From positions 62,001-126,000 of the forward strand of contig NZ_JONR01000008.1 of assembly GCF_000711955.1 (NCBI RefSeq): 64,000 nucleotides of DNA. Reading direction: 5' to 3'. Shown in pieces: positions 50,768 to 58,636 of the stretch. Source of the DNA: Nevskia soli DSM 19509. GTDB lineage: Bacteria; Pseudomonadota; Gammaproteobacteria; Nevskiales; Nevskiaceae. Every line of letters begins with the position of its first letter. The stretch's first letter is position 1. The translations under genes were made by a program, and so were the position numbers. The notes under the pieces were generated by a model. It saw only the letters and a list, made by a program, of their open reading frames with translations, was not told where the DNA came from and searched no databases.

Positions 50768-51418
50768 ATGGATAAATCATATAGCGACTTTAAGTCATTT
50801 CTATTTGAAAGAGAATGGAAAGCTGGGGGTCCGAAGTGGTTTTTTGCTGAAGACTTTTACGATCCTGTCTTTGAAGAAGGGTTCATTGTGGATTGCGCCC
50901 TTCAAATTTTTAGGGAGATAGATAACATTTGGGCCAATCACTCTGAACCGCAGTTTGTTTTAGGGCTCCAATACTTGATTGATCGATATTGCGGCATAAC
51001 GTGCTTCTCTTTTTTAAGTGATCAAGTACCTATTTCAACGAGAGAAAGCGCGATTTCTTTAATGTTCGAGGTATTTGAAAAAGTATTTGCAAAAGCATGT
51101 GCGAATGCGGATAACCCTACAAATATGCATTTGCCATCGTATAACTATCTTTGTTTTATGTGGTGGTACGTGTTCCCGAGGCACGGAGCGCCGCGAACGC
51201 AGAAAATGAAGATCATTGATTCTATTATTCTAAATAATCTTGAAAAAACGCTTTTGTTAGATAACGTCACTTGCAAAAAAGCAGCTCTCCATGGGTTAGG
51301 CTGCTGGCAGCCTGCGTACGACGAGGAAGTCCAGAAAATACTTACCCGAAATGCGTTGATTATTCCTGAATGCCTTCTGCTGTATGCTGCTCGCGCAGCG
51401 GTCGGTGATGTGCAGTGA
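50768..51418 (+). CDS. Immunity-like protein in Rhs islet
   Basis: 216 aa from ATG 50768 (MDKSYSDFKSFLFEREW). AT-rich with codon use very different from the flanking genome. Acidic, Trp/Phe/Cys-rich and helical, with no signal peptide. Its C-terminal half looks like HEAT-type helices (KKAALHGLGCWQPAYDEEVQKIL). It directly follows a possible toxin-tip remnant and precedes an Rhs YD-repeat fragment, so an immunity role is inferred from position; no named family was recognised. Confidence 0.65.
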   Translation: MDKSYSDFKSFLFEREWKAGGPKWFFAEDFYDPVFEEGFIVDCALQIFREIDNIWANHSEPQFVLGLQYLIDRYCGITCFSFLSDQVPISTRESAISLMFEVFEKVFAKACANADNPTNMHLPSYNYLCFMWWYVFPRHGAPRTQKMKIIDSIILNNLEKTLLLDNVTCKKAALHGLGCWQPAYDEEVQKILTRNALIIPECLLLYAARAAVGDVQ

Positions 51419-51455
51419 ATTGAAAAAGCAAGCGTAGGTTGCGCACCCTTGCCTT

Positions 51456-51809
51456 CTGCAGTATGGGTATGACGCCAACGGCAATATCATTTCCATAACC
51501 GACAATGGGGATGGCAGCCACGGCCAGGCTTTGGGATATGACGCCCTCGATCGCCTGATTTCGGCGAGTGGAGCCTACGGTGCTTACACCTATGCCTATG
51601 ACGCGGCTGGGAATCGCATCAGTGAAACGATCGCTGCCGGCACCATCAGCCCTCTTCTTTCCTTTGCCGGAAGCAGTGCCACTGGCCTCAATTACAACGC
51701 CGTGGGGCAGGTTGCAGGCATTTCTCGCAACGGTGCTTCGATAGAGACGAACCTTTACGATGGTGCCCACCACCGGATCGAGAAGGATATGCCAATGGGA
51801 ATCCGCTAA
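51456..51809 (+). pseudogene. Rhs/YD-repeat protein fragment
   Basis: About 117 codons with YD repeats (YGYDANGNIISITDNGDG, LGYDALDRLISASG, YTYAYDAAGNRISETI). The frame has a stop shortly upstream (51435) and ends at TAA 51807. Full Rhs proteins are over 1000 aa, so this is a displaced piece of the core. Its edges abut copies of the local palindromic repeat on both sides. Confidence 0.82.
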
Positions 51810-51810
51810 G

Positions 51811-51896
51811 CAAGCGTAGGGTGCGCACTGCGCACGCGGGTGTGCCGACGTTTCAAGGCGTGACGCGCGCGCGTTGCGGACCCTACGCTGCTGAGC
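51811..51896. repeat. Islet palindromic repeat, copy B (imperfect)
   Basis: Starts CAAGCGTAGGGTGCGCACTG and ends with the complementary CCCTACGCTGCTG, around the shared centre GGTGTGCCGACGTTTCAAG. The same unit recurs at 52398 and 52752, with partial left halves at 51428 and 52354. Confidence 0.8.
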
Positions 51897-52084
51897 AGCT
51901 GGTAGGCGGCATTGGCGGGTTGTACGCAGGGTTAGGGCTAGGAGCTGGCGCAGGTGCGGCTGCCATCGTTGTAGCAAATAACGGAATTGGACTTGCAGGA
52001 GTGGGCGGAGCAGTTGCTGGATGGGGGTTTGGGAGGGTGCAAAATGCCGCTGGAAAAGCGGGTTGTACATGCAATTCGAAATAG
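51821..52084 (+). pseudogene. Glycine-zipper fragment, possible displaced toxin tip
   Basis: The first part of the 87-codon frame is read through palindromic repeat B. From about 51894 it encodes EQLVGGIGGLYAGLGLGAGAG and IGLAGVGGAVAGWGFG, a Gly/Ala-rich membrane-like stretch, ending in GCTCNSK. It resembles the tail of a pore- or membrane-type effector but has no start of its own. A small two-TM protein follows 32 bp later, consistent with a toxin-tip plus immunity pair (inference). Confidence 0.35.
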
Positions 52085-52116
52085 ATGAAGTAGACATTAT
52101 TTGAGGTAAATGAGCG

Positions 52117-52377
52117 ATGCTTCGACATGATGTTTTAATACTTCTTTTAATCTTCGTAGTGGCATGCTTAATTGAGATTGTCATAGATGAAAATTTCAAT
52201 GTGCAGCAAGAAGTAGCATCACCTAGGCTGATTGATCAATGGTCAAAGAGGATTTTTGGTATACGGTGGCTATTGCGCGTAGTCGTCCTCGCTGGGTTGG
52301 CGCTACTCATCTCTCTATTCAATAGTCCTGGCCGTTCAGATCTGGCTTCAACGAGCAGCAAGCGTAGATACTGTTAA
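52117..52377 (+). CDS. Small two-TM membrane protein, possible immunity protein
   Basis: 86 aa: MLRHDVLILLLIFVVACLIEIV is TM1 and WLLRVVVLAGLALLISLF is TM2, with a charged loop between. AT-rich. GAGGTAAATGAGCG upstream gives a plausible site. The last residues (STSSKRRYC) are encoded by a partial copy of the palindromic repeat, so the C terminus was altered by repeat insertion. Its location after a glycine-zipper fragment suggests immunity to a membrane-active effector, unproven. Confidence 0.55.
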   Translation: MLRHDVLILLLIFVVACLIEIVIDENFNVQQEVASPRLIDQWSKRIFGIRWLLRVVVLAGLALLISLFNSPGRSDLASTSSKRRYC

Positions 52378-52397
52378 CCCGGTCAAACCCCATGCAG

Positions 52398-52488
52398 AGC
52401 AGCAAGCGTAGGTTGCGCACTGCGCACGCGGGTGTGCCGACGTTTCAAGACGTGACGCGTGCGCAGTGCGCAACCTACGCTTGCTGCT
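52398..52488. repeat. Islet palindromic repeat, copy C (perfect 33-bp arms)
   Basis: Arms 52398-52430 and 52456-52488 are exact complements (AGCAGCAAGCGTAGGTTGCG...), with a 25-bp loop containing GTGTGCCGACGTTTCAAG. This is the best-preserved member of the family. Confidence 0.9.
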
Positions 52489-52534
52489 CCGCCACCGGGC
52501 TCTGTTCCGATGCCATAGATTAGGAATGCATTCA

Positions 52535-52753
52535 ATGAAATACGCGAACGGAAACCTTGCCAAGACGGGTGACAGAGTCCGACTCTGGAAAGATTACTTT
52601 GGAACAATTGTCTGCTCCATTGATGATGACGAGTATACGAGCGAGTTTCCGAAGGACGAATGGAGCTATCTAAAGGTTGGGATTTTGATCAGGGCTGATA
52701 ACGGCGCTCTAATTCATTATGTCGAGGCTGACGAGGATTTTCAGTCCGTGTAG
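52535..52753 (+). CDS. Small orphan immunity-type protein
   Basis: 72 aa from ATG 52535 (TAGGA 10 nt upstream); ATG 52526 is an alternative. It opens MKYANGNLAKTGDRVRLWKD, a small beta-barrel-like start, then TIVCSIDDDEYTSEFPKDEW and ALIHYVEADED. Proteins of this pattern commonly accompany Rhs/contact-dependent toxin loci and may be immunity proteins (recalled pattern, not searched). The TAG stop is formed at the edge of repeat copy D. Confidence 0.65.
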   Translation: MKYANGNLAKTGDRVRLWKDYFGTIVCSIDDDEYTSEFPKDEWSYLKVGILIRADNGALIHYVEADEDFQSV

Positions 52754-52838
52754 CAAGCAAGGGTGCACAACACGCACGCGGGTGTGCCGACGTTTCGAGG
52801 CGTGGCGCGTGCGCGTTGCGCATCCTACGTCTGCTGAG
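52752..52838. repeat. Islet palindromic repeat, copy D (degenerate)
   Basis: AGCAAGCAAGGGTGCACAAC at the left, the conserved centre GGTGTGCCGACGTTTCGAGG, and CATCCTACGTCTGCTGAGCA at the right. The arms have diverged. It abuts the right 59-bp direct repeat. Confidence 0.75.
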
Positions 52839-52893
52839 CAGTTCCGTTTCAGCTGCGCCGCGCTGAGACCATGCGGCGGGCGGCGACGGCACG
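52836..52893 (+). repeat. 59-bp direct repeat, right copy (LysR 3' fragment)
   Basis: 58 bp matching 49991-50049 with one substitution and one deletion. It marks the right boundary of the Rhs/immunity islet; the normal GC-rich composition resumes beyond it. Confidence 0.88.
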
Positions 52894-52935
52894 CTAGCGG
52901 TATAAGGCGTGAGCGTACAGCCTATTTGGCCACCA

Positions 52936-53180
52936 TCAGGTGTAGGCCTTGATCACTGCAATGGCGGCATCACCCACCTTCAGGCCGAGGTCATCGACGG
53001 CTTCATTGGTGATGGAAGCCGCCACGCGCACCCCATTGCCGATGTCGATGCCGACTTGGGCCGTGGTCTGGCCCTTGGTGACTTCCACCATGGTGCCTTT
53101 GATTCAGGGGTCTGCCGACAATCATTTGATCGCGACCAAATGATTGTCAGCAGACCCTGGTTGCGGGCGCTGATTTTCAT
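52936..53180 (-). pseudogene. Molbindin (Mop/TOBE) gene disrupted by a palindrome
   Basis: From ATG 53180 the frame reads MKISARNQ, the standard molbindin start, then runs into a palindromic insert. After the insert, a shifted frame continues with GTMVEVTKGQTTAQVGIDIG, VRVAASITNEAVDDLGL and VGDAAIAVIKAYT before TGA 52936. These form a TOBE domain of about 69 aa that binds molybdate. The insert is about 53 bp net and breaks the frame after codon 8. No molybdate transporter genes are adjacent. Confidence 0.85.
53109..53156. repeat. 48-bp near-perfect palindrome inside the molbindin gene
   Basis: Two 24-bp arms (GGTCTGCCGACAATCATTTG...) pair with only two mismatches and essentially no loop. It separates codon 8 of the molbindin gene from the rest of the coding sequence. 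No second copy was seen in the window. Confidence 0.85.
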
Positions 53181-53366
53181 GGCAATACTCCGGATTGTCG
53201 GAATTCGAGCATAACGCCCTGTCGCCAGATTCTGTAATAAGGTGAGAGCGGCCACCCGCGGGGAATGGAATGCCGCCGCGGGCTGTCCAAGGATTTGCGG
53301 GATGCTGAACCGACGCGCGGTATCGACCTGACGCTGTGCCACTCAACGGAATGAATGGAGCGGATC

Positions 53367-54932
53367 ATGAACAAGAAACATCGCGGCACTCCCCTGGCCG
53401 GCAGCGAGCGCGCTTTTCCGGCGGATGCCGCCGGCGCGGTCGCGGCGCATCCCGACGAGCGTCTCGAGGTGAGCGTGCTGCTGCGCCGCCGCGATGCGCA
53501 GGGCTTCGCGGCGCGGATGGAGCAGGTGCGGGCGGGCCAGGTGCCGGAACATCTGGAGCGTGAGCAGTTCGAGTCGCTGTACGGCGCCGCGCCGGAGGAT
53601 ATCGCGGCGGTGACCGCATTCGCCCAGGAGCACGGGCTGATCGTGATGAGCGCCGACGCGGCGCGGCGCACGGTGCGCCTGTCCGGCACTGTGAGCCAGT
53701 TCAACCAGGCTTTCGGCGTCGAGCTGCATCACCTCCAGCATGCCGGCGGCACCTACCGCTGCCGCAGCGGCGCCATCTACCTGCCGCCTGAACTGTCCGG
53801 CATCGTCGAGTCGGTGCTCGGTCTCGACAACCGGCCGCAGGCCCGCGCGCATTTCCGTGTGGCGCAGCAGGTGGCGGCCGTGGCGGAAACGCCCGGCAGC
53901 TTCACCCCGACGCAGCTCGCCACCCTGTACCAGTTTCCGCAGGGTGGCGGGCAGGGGCAGTGCATCGCCCTGATCGAACTTGACGGCGGCTACGAGACGG
54001 CCGACCTGTCTTCCTATTTCGCCGAACTGAATGTGACGGCGCCGCAGGTGCTGTCGGTCGGCGTGGACAGCGCCGCCAACCAGCCGGGCGGCGATCCCAG
54101 CGGCGCCGACGGCGAGGTGATGCTGGATATCGAGGTGGCCGGGGCCATCGCGCCGGAAGCGCGTATCGCCGTCTATTTCGCGCCGAACACCGATGCCGGC
54201 TTCCTCGACGCCATCACCACCGCCATCCATGACAGCACCAACCAGCCCACGGTGATCTCGATCAGCTGGGGCGGCCCGGAATCGAGCTGGACGCAGCAGG
54301 CCATGAACAGCTTCGACCAGGCGTTCCAGTCGGCGGCGGCGCTGGGCATCACCATCTGCGTCGCCTCCGGCGACAACGGCTCCGCCGATGGCGTCGGCGA
54401 CGGCGTCAACCACGTCGACTTCCCGGCGTCGAGCCCGCACGTGCTGGCCTGCGGCGGCACCTCGCTGAAGGCGCAGGGCGCCGGCATCGCCAGCGAGGTG
54501 GTGTGGAACGACGGCGCCGAGGGCGGCGCCAGCGGCGGCGGCATCAGCGGCACCTTCGCGTTGCCGACATGGCAAAAAGGCCTGAAGGCGATCGACAGCC
54601 GCGGCGCCACGGTTGCGCTGAACATGCGCGGCGTGCCGGACGTCAGCGGCGACGCCGATCCGCAGACCGGCTACGCCGTGCGCGTCGACGGCAGCGACAC
54701 CGTGATCGGCGGCACCAGCGCGGTGGCGCCGCTGTGGGCCGGACTGATCGCGCGCATCAACGCCATCAAGGGCAAACCGGTAGGCTTCATCAACGCTACC
54801 CTCTACCAGAATCCCGCCGCGCTGAGCGACATCAAGCAGGGCAATAACGGCGCGTACTCCGCCGTCGCCGGCTGGGACGCCTGCACCGGCCTGGGCAGCC
54901 CGAACGGGACGGCGCTGGAGGGCATACTCTGA
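53367..54932 (+). CDS. Sedolisin-family (S53) serine-carboxyl peptidase with pro-domain
   Basis: 521 aa from ATG 53367 (GGAGCGGATC site). An N-terminal pro-kumamolisin domain (about 25-160: LEVSVLLRRRD, FNQAFGVELHHLQHAGGTYRCRSGAIYLPPEL) is followed by the catalytic domain. The predicted catalytic residues are Glu250 and Asp254 (DGEVMLDIEVAGAIAP), oxyanion Asp336 (ASGDNGSADG) and Ser451 (GGTSAVAPLWAG). The C-terminal calcium-binding region is near DIKQGNNGAY and AGWDACTGLGSPNG. These are acid-active endopeptidases, autoprocessed after export. No classical signal peptide is visible, so the export route is unclear. Confidence 0.94.
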   Translation: MNKKHRGTPLAGSERAFPADAAGAVAAHPDERLEVSVLLRRRDAQGFAARMEQVRAGQVPEHLEREQFESLYGAAPEDIAAVTAFAQEHGLIVMSADAARRTVRLSGTVSQFNQAFGVELHHLQHAGGTYRCRSGAIYLPPELSGIVESVLGLDNRPQARAHFRVAQQVAAVAETPGSFTPTQLATLYQFPQGGGQGQCIALIELDGGYETADLSSYFAELNVTAPQVLSVGVDSAANQPGGDPSGADGEVMLDIEVAGAIAPEARIAVYFAPNTDAGFLDAITTAIHDSTNQPTVISISWGGPESSWTQQAMNSFDQAFQSAAALGITICVASGDNGSADGVGDGVNHVDFPASSPHVLACGGTSLKAQGAGIASEVVWNDGAEGGASGGGISGTFALPTWQKGLKAIDSRGATVALNMRGVPDVSGDADPQTGYAVRVDGSDTVIGGTSAVAPLWAGLIARINAIKGKPVGFINATLYQNPAALSDIKQGNNGAYSAVAGWDACTGLGSPNGTALEGIL

Positions 54933-54954
54933 AGCAACCGCAGTGGTGCGGGCT

Positions 54955-55905
54955 TCAGCGCATCAGCCCATCCAGCGTCCGCCGCACCGCCAGATCCAGC
55001 GGCGTATGCGGCTCGGCGCCGAGATGGGCCAGCAGGCGCGTGTTGTCGAGCCGCAGCGGCTGCTGCCACAGGTAGCGCATCTCGCGCATCTCGCGGAACA
55101 GGGTCTTGAACGGCGACAGCAGCACCAGCACCGCCCAGGGAAAGCCGCGCACCGGCAGCTTCGGCTGGTTCACGGCCTTGCGGATGGCGCCGATCATGGC
55201 GGTGCCGTCCGCATCCCAATGGCCGCCGAAGTGGAAGGTCTCGAATGCGGCGAGGTGCTCCTCGTGCGCCACCAGCTGTGCCACGGTCTCCGCCAGGTCA
55301 GGCAGGTAGGCCCAGGCGTGGCCGGTGCCGGGCTTGCCCGGATAGGTGATGGAACGGATGGCGGCGCCCGGCTTGACCAGGCCCATCGAGAACCAGTTGT
55401 TGCCGGGGCGCGGGCCGAAGAAGTCGCCCGCACGCACCACCAGGCTGCGCACACCGTCTTTGGCCGCGTCGCGCAGGGCCTGCTCCATCCGCACGCGGAT
55501 CGCGCCCTTGCGCGTCAGCGGATGCTGCGGCGCCGCCTCGTCGATCACCGGGAAGGCGTCGGGGCCGTAGTTGTAGACCGTGCCGGGCAGCACGATGCGG
55601 GCGCCGCTGACGCGGGCCGCGGCGATGGTGTTGTGCAGCATCGGCAGCACCAGCCGGTCCCAGTCGCGGTAGCCGGGCGGGTTGACGGCGTGGACGATGA
55701 GCGAGACGCCCTGCGCGGCGCGCAGCACATCCTCGGCGCGCATGGCATCGCCGGTGGCGTATTCGATCGACGCCGTGCCGCCGCCTGCGGGCGCGCTGCG
55801 TACCAGGGCGCGCACCTTCCAGCCGTGGCGTTGCAGGGCGCCGGCCAGCTCGCTGCCGATGCCGCCGTTGGCGCCGATGACCAGGGCGATGCCGTGCTGT
55901 TCCAT
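54955..55905 (-). CDS. NAD(P)-dependent epimerase/dehydratase-like protein
   Basis: 316 aa from ATG 55905 (AGGAGTCACGGAC upstream). Extended/atypical SDR with the Gly-rich IGANGGIGSELAGAL, VNPPGYRDWDRLVLPMLHN, LPGTVYNYGPDAFPV (active-site Tyr region) and RAGDFFGPRPGNNW. It resembles NmrA/epimerase-like reductases with unknown substrates. It is divergent from a LysR gene 98 bp away. It is a real gene because motifs and ribosome-binding site agree. Confidence 0.9.
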   Translation of the reverse strand: MEQHGIALVIGANGGIGSELAGALQRHGWKVRALVRSAPAGGGTASIEYATGDAMRAEDVLRAAQGVSLIVHAVNPPGYRDWDRLVLPMLHNTIAAARVSGARIVLPGTVYNYGPDAFPVIDEAAPQHPLTRKGAIRVRMEQALRDAAKDGVRSLVVRAGDFFGPRPGNNWFSMGLVKPGAAIRSITYPGKPGTGHAWAYLPDLAETVAQLVAHEEHLAAFETFHFGGHWDADGTAMIGAIRKAVNQPKLPVRGFPWAVLVLLSPFKTLFREMREMRYLWQQPLRLDNTRLLAHLGAEPHTPLDLAVRRTLDGLMR

Positions 55906-56003
55906 GTCCGTGACTCCTGTGAGATTGCCAAGTACGGTCATTCTCGGCCCGGACCCATCAAAACGGAATTGCCTAAAGTCGTGGACTAACTATACATTTA
56001 TGT

Positions 56004-56933
56004 ATGGACAGGATTGAACCCAGCAACACACCCGCCAACGAACCGGCCAGAGAACCCGATTGGGACTTGTACCGCACCTTTCTCGCGGTATTGCGCGAAG
56101 GCTCGCTGTCCGGCGCGGCACGGGCGCTGGGCCTGACCCAGCCCACCGTGGGCAGGCAGGTGGAGGCGTTGGAGCAGGCGCTGGGCCTGGCCCTGTTCAC
56201 GCGCTCGCTGCACGGCCTCGCCGCCACCGAGGCGGCGACGGAATTGCGGCCGCATGCGGAGGCGCTCGAATCCGTCAGCGCCGCGCTGCTGCGCGCGGCT
56301 TCCGGGCGCGGCGAGGACTTGCGCGGCACGGTGCGCGTCACCGCCAGCGAGGTCATCGGCGGCGAGGTGCTGCCATCGATCATCGCGGCCTTGCAGGAAG
56401 CGCATCCCGGCCTGGTGATCGAACTGGTGCTGTCGAACCGCGTCGAGGACCTGCTGCGGCGCGAGTCGGATATCGCCGTGCGCATGGTGGCGCCGACGCA
56501 GGGGCCATTGGTGGCGCGCCGCATCGGCAAGGTGCCGCTGGGCCTGCATGCCCACCGCGATTACCTGAAAAGGCGCGGCACTCCGAAGACCATGGACGAG
56601 CTGTCGCAGCACCTGCTGATCGGCTACGACCGCGAGACCGCCTTCACCCGCGAGGTGCGGGCGCGCGGCGTGCCGTTCAACCGCGGCATGTTTTCACTGC
56701 GCACCGACAGCGACCTGGCCTGCCTCGCCGCCATCCGCAACGCCTGCGGCATCGGCGTCTGCCAGGTGCCGCTGGCGGCGCGCGCGCCGGCGCTGACGCG
56801 GGTGCTGCCGTCGGCATTCAAGTGGTCGCTGGAGATCTGGATCGCCATGCACGGCGACCTGCGCGGCAGCCGGCGTTGCCGGGTGGTGTTCGACGCGCTG
56901 GCCGAAGGGCTGGCGCGGTATATCGAAAAGTAA
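56004..56933 (+). CDS. LysR-family transcriptional regulator
   Basis: 309 aa from ATG 56004. HTH (YRTFLAVLREGSLSGAARALGLTQPTVGRQVEALE) and an effector-binding domain (LRGTVRVTASEVIGGEVLPSIIAAL, VARRIGKVPLGLHAHRDYL). It is divergent from the epimerase-like gene, its likely target; the spacer includes an AT-rich ACTATACATTTATG near the start. It converges on the monooxygenase gene across a hairpin. Confidence 0.93.
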   Translation: MDRIEPSNTPANEPAREPDWDLYRTFLAVLREGSLSGAARALGLTQPTVGRQVEALEQALGLALFTRSLHGLAATEAATELRPHAEALESVSAALLRAASGRGEDLRGTVRVTASEVIGGEVLPSIIAALQEAHPGLVIELVLSNRVEDLLRRESDIAVRMVAPTQGPLVARRIGKVPLGLHAHRDYLKRRGTPKTMDELSQHLLIGYDRETAFTREVRARGVPFNRGMFSLRTDSDLACLAAIRNACGIGVCQVPLAARAPALTRVLPSAFKWSLEIWIAMHGDLRGSRRCRVVFDALAEGLARYIEK

Positions 56934-56973
56934 GTTGCCGTCATCCCCGGATCGAGCCCGGGGCAGGCTCTGG

Positions 56974-57009
56974 GCGCAGCGAAGGATCCGGCCTGGTCCT
57001 TCGCTGCGC
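56974..57009. repeat. Palindromic hairpin related to the 46755 element
   Basis: Arms GCGCAGCGAAGGA (56974-56986) and its complement (56997-57009) with a 10-bp loop. The core GCGCAGCGAAGGATC matches that of the 46755 repeat (GCGTAGCGAAGGATC) with one change. It also lies between two convergent stop codons. Confidence 0.75.
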
Positions 57010-57022
57010 GGCCGAATGAAAA

Positions 57023-58516
57023 TTATGCAGCCAGTGCCACAGCATCCTTCGGCGACACGGTGCGCGCCGGCGTGAACTCCAGCACGCCGTCGTCGATCGG
57101 CTGGTTCATCAGCATCTCCGTGTCCCGCTCGTAGTGATGCAGCACGCGCCAGGGCAGGTCGCGGCCCTGCCGCGGCAGCAGGTGGCTGGCGCGGCGCACG
57201 TAGCCCGAGCCCAGCGAGCCGAAGATGGTTTCGTTTTCCAGGCTGCGCTCGCTGGTATGCGGGGTGGCCACGGCCAGGCCCTTGGCATCCATGTGATTGA
57301 GCAGGCGGCAGATGTAGTGCGAAGCGATGTCGGCCTTCAGCGTCCACGGCGCATTGGTATAGCCGACGATCCAGGCCATGTTGGGAATGTCCTGCATCAG
57401 CACGCCCTTGTACGTCATGGCGGCGCTGACCGGGCGCGGCTGCTGGTCGACGCGCAGCTCGGTGCCGCCCAGCACCTGGATCTGCAGGCCGGTGGCGGTG
57501 ATGATGATGTCCGCCTCCAGGGTCTGGCCGGACTTGAGCTGGATGCCGGTCTCGGTGAAGGACTCGATGTGGTCGGTGACCACCGAGGCCTTGCCGCTGT
57601 TGATCGCCTTGAACAGGTCGGCGTCCGGCACCGCGCAGAGGCGCTCGTCCCAGGGCATGTAGCTCGGCGTGAAGTGGCGCATATTGCTCTTGTCGTCGAG
57701 CTGCTTGCGCACGCCGGCGAGCAGGATTTTGCGGACCCGCTCCGGCCAGCGCCGCGCGGCGAGGTAGAGCCAGCGCTGGATCACGATGTTGCGCTTGCGC
57801 GCCATGCCGTAAACCCACTTCTCCGGCAGCACGTGGCGCAGTACGGCGGAAATCTTGTCGAAGCCCGGCACCGAGAAGATGTAACTGGGCGAGCGCTGCA
57901 GCATGGTGACGTGGGCGGCTGCATCGGCCATCGCCGGCACCAGGGTCACGGCGGTGGCGCCGCTGCCGATCACCACCACGCGCTTGCCGCGGTAGTCGAG
58001 GTTTTCCGGCCAGTGCTGCGGATGGATGCGCAGGCCCTTGAAGCGCTCCTCGCCGGGGAAATGCGGCAGGAAGCCCTGGTCGTAGTTGTAATAGCCGGTG
58101 GCGCCGATGAGGAAGTTCGCGCGGTAGGTGCGCGTCTCGCCGCTGGCCTCGTGCAGGGCGGTGACCGTCCAGCATTGCTGCTCGCTGGACCAGTCGGCGG
58201 CGATGGTCTTCAGGCCGAACTGGATCTGCTTGTCGATGCCGTACTGGCGCGCGGTGTCGCTCACGTACTGGCGGATGGAGGGGCCGTCGGCCAGCACCTT
58301 CAGCTCGTTCCAGGGGCGGAACTTGAAACCGAAGCTGAACATGTCCGAATCGGAGCGGATGCCGGGATAGCGGAACAGGTCCCAGGTGCCGCCGATGGCG
58401 TTGCGCCGCTCCAGGATGGCCACGCGCTTGCCGGGGCACTCCATCGCCAGGTGGCAGGCCGCACCGATGCCGGACAGGCCGGCGCCGATGATCAGGACAT
58501 CGAAATTCTGGTTCAT
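57023..58516 (-). CDS. Flavin-containing (Baeyer-Villiger type) monooxygenase
   Basis: 497 aa from ATG 58516 (GAGGAGAGCGGC site). FAD-binding GAGLSGIG at residues 11-18 and RYPGIRSDSDMFSFGF; the BVMO fingerprint FxGxxxHxxxWP is exact at 159-170 (FKGLRIHPQHWP); NADPH-binding VIGSGATAVT follows. The family inserts one oxygen into ketones or oxidises heteroatoms using NADPH. The substrate is unknown. It is divergent from an AraC regulator 107 bp away, which probably controls it. Confidence 0.94.
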   Translation of the reverse strand: MNQNFDVLIIGAGLSGIGAACHLAMECPGKRVAILERRNAIGGTWDLFRYPGIRSDSDMFSFGFKFRPWNELKVLADGPSIRQYVSDTARQYGIDKQIQFGLKTIAADWSSEQQCWTVTALHEASGETRTYRANFLIGATGYYNYDQGFLPHFPGEERFKGLRIHPQHWPENLDYRGKRVVVIGSGATAVTLVPAMADAAAHVTMLQRSPSYIFSVPGFDKISAVLRHVLPEKWVYGMARKRNIVIQRWLYLAARRWPERVRKILLAGVRKQLDDKSNMRHFTPSYMPWDERLCAVPDADLFKAINSGKASVVTDHIESFTETGIQLKSGQTLEADIIITATGLQIQVLGGTELRVDQQPRPVSAAMTYKGVLMQDIPNMAWIVGYTNAPWTLKADIASHYICRLLNHMDAKGLAVATPHTSERSLENETIFGSLGSGYVRRASHLLPRQGRDLPWRVLHHYERDTEMLMNQPIDDGVLEFTPARTVSPKDAVALAA

Positions 58517-58605
58517 GCCGCTCTCCTCGTTATGTGCCCGCGTGCCGGGCATATGTCTCACAGGACAGGTCTAGTTTGCGTTGGCCGCAACGCCATGACT
58601 TGACA

Positions 58606-58636
58606 TTTCGAGACAAAAATTTGATGTTTCGAGACA
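58606..58636 (+). promoter_or_regulatory. Direct repeat TTTCGAGACA, possible AraC operator
   Basis: TTTCGAGACA at 58606-58615 and 58627-58636, start-to-start distance 21 bp (two helical turns), in the short divergent region between the monooxygenase and AraC genes. AraC-family dimers often bind such direct repeats. The second copy overlaps the proposed AraC start, favouring autoregulation or a slightly later start codon. Confidence 0.5.

Noticed and set aside
51428..52838. CRISPR array from the repeated palindromes
   Set aside because: Spacing is irregular, the units are ~90 bp with long arms, the intervening DNA contains genes, and no cas genes are present.
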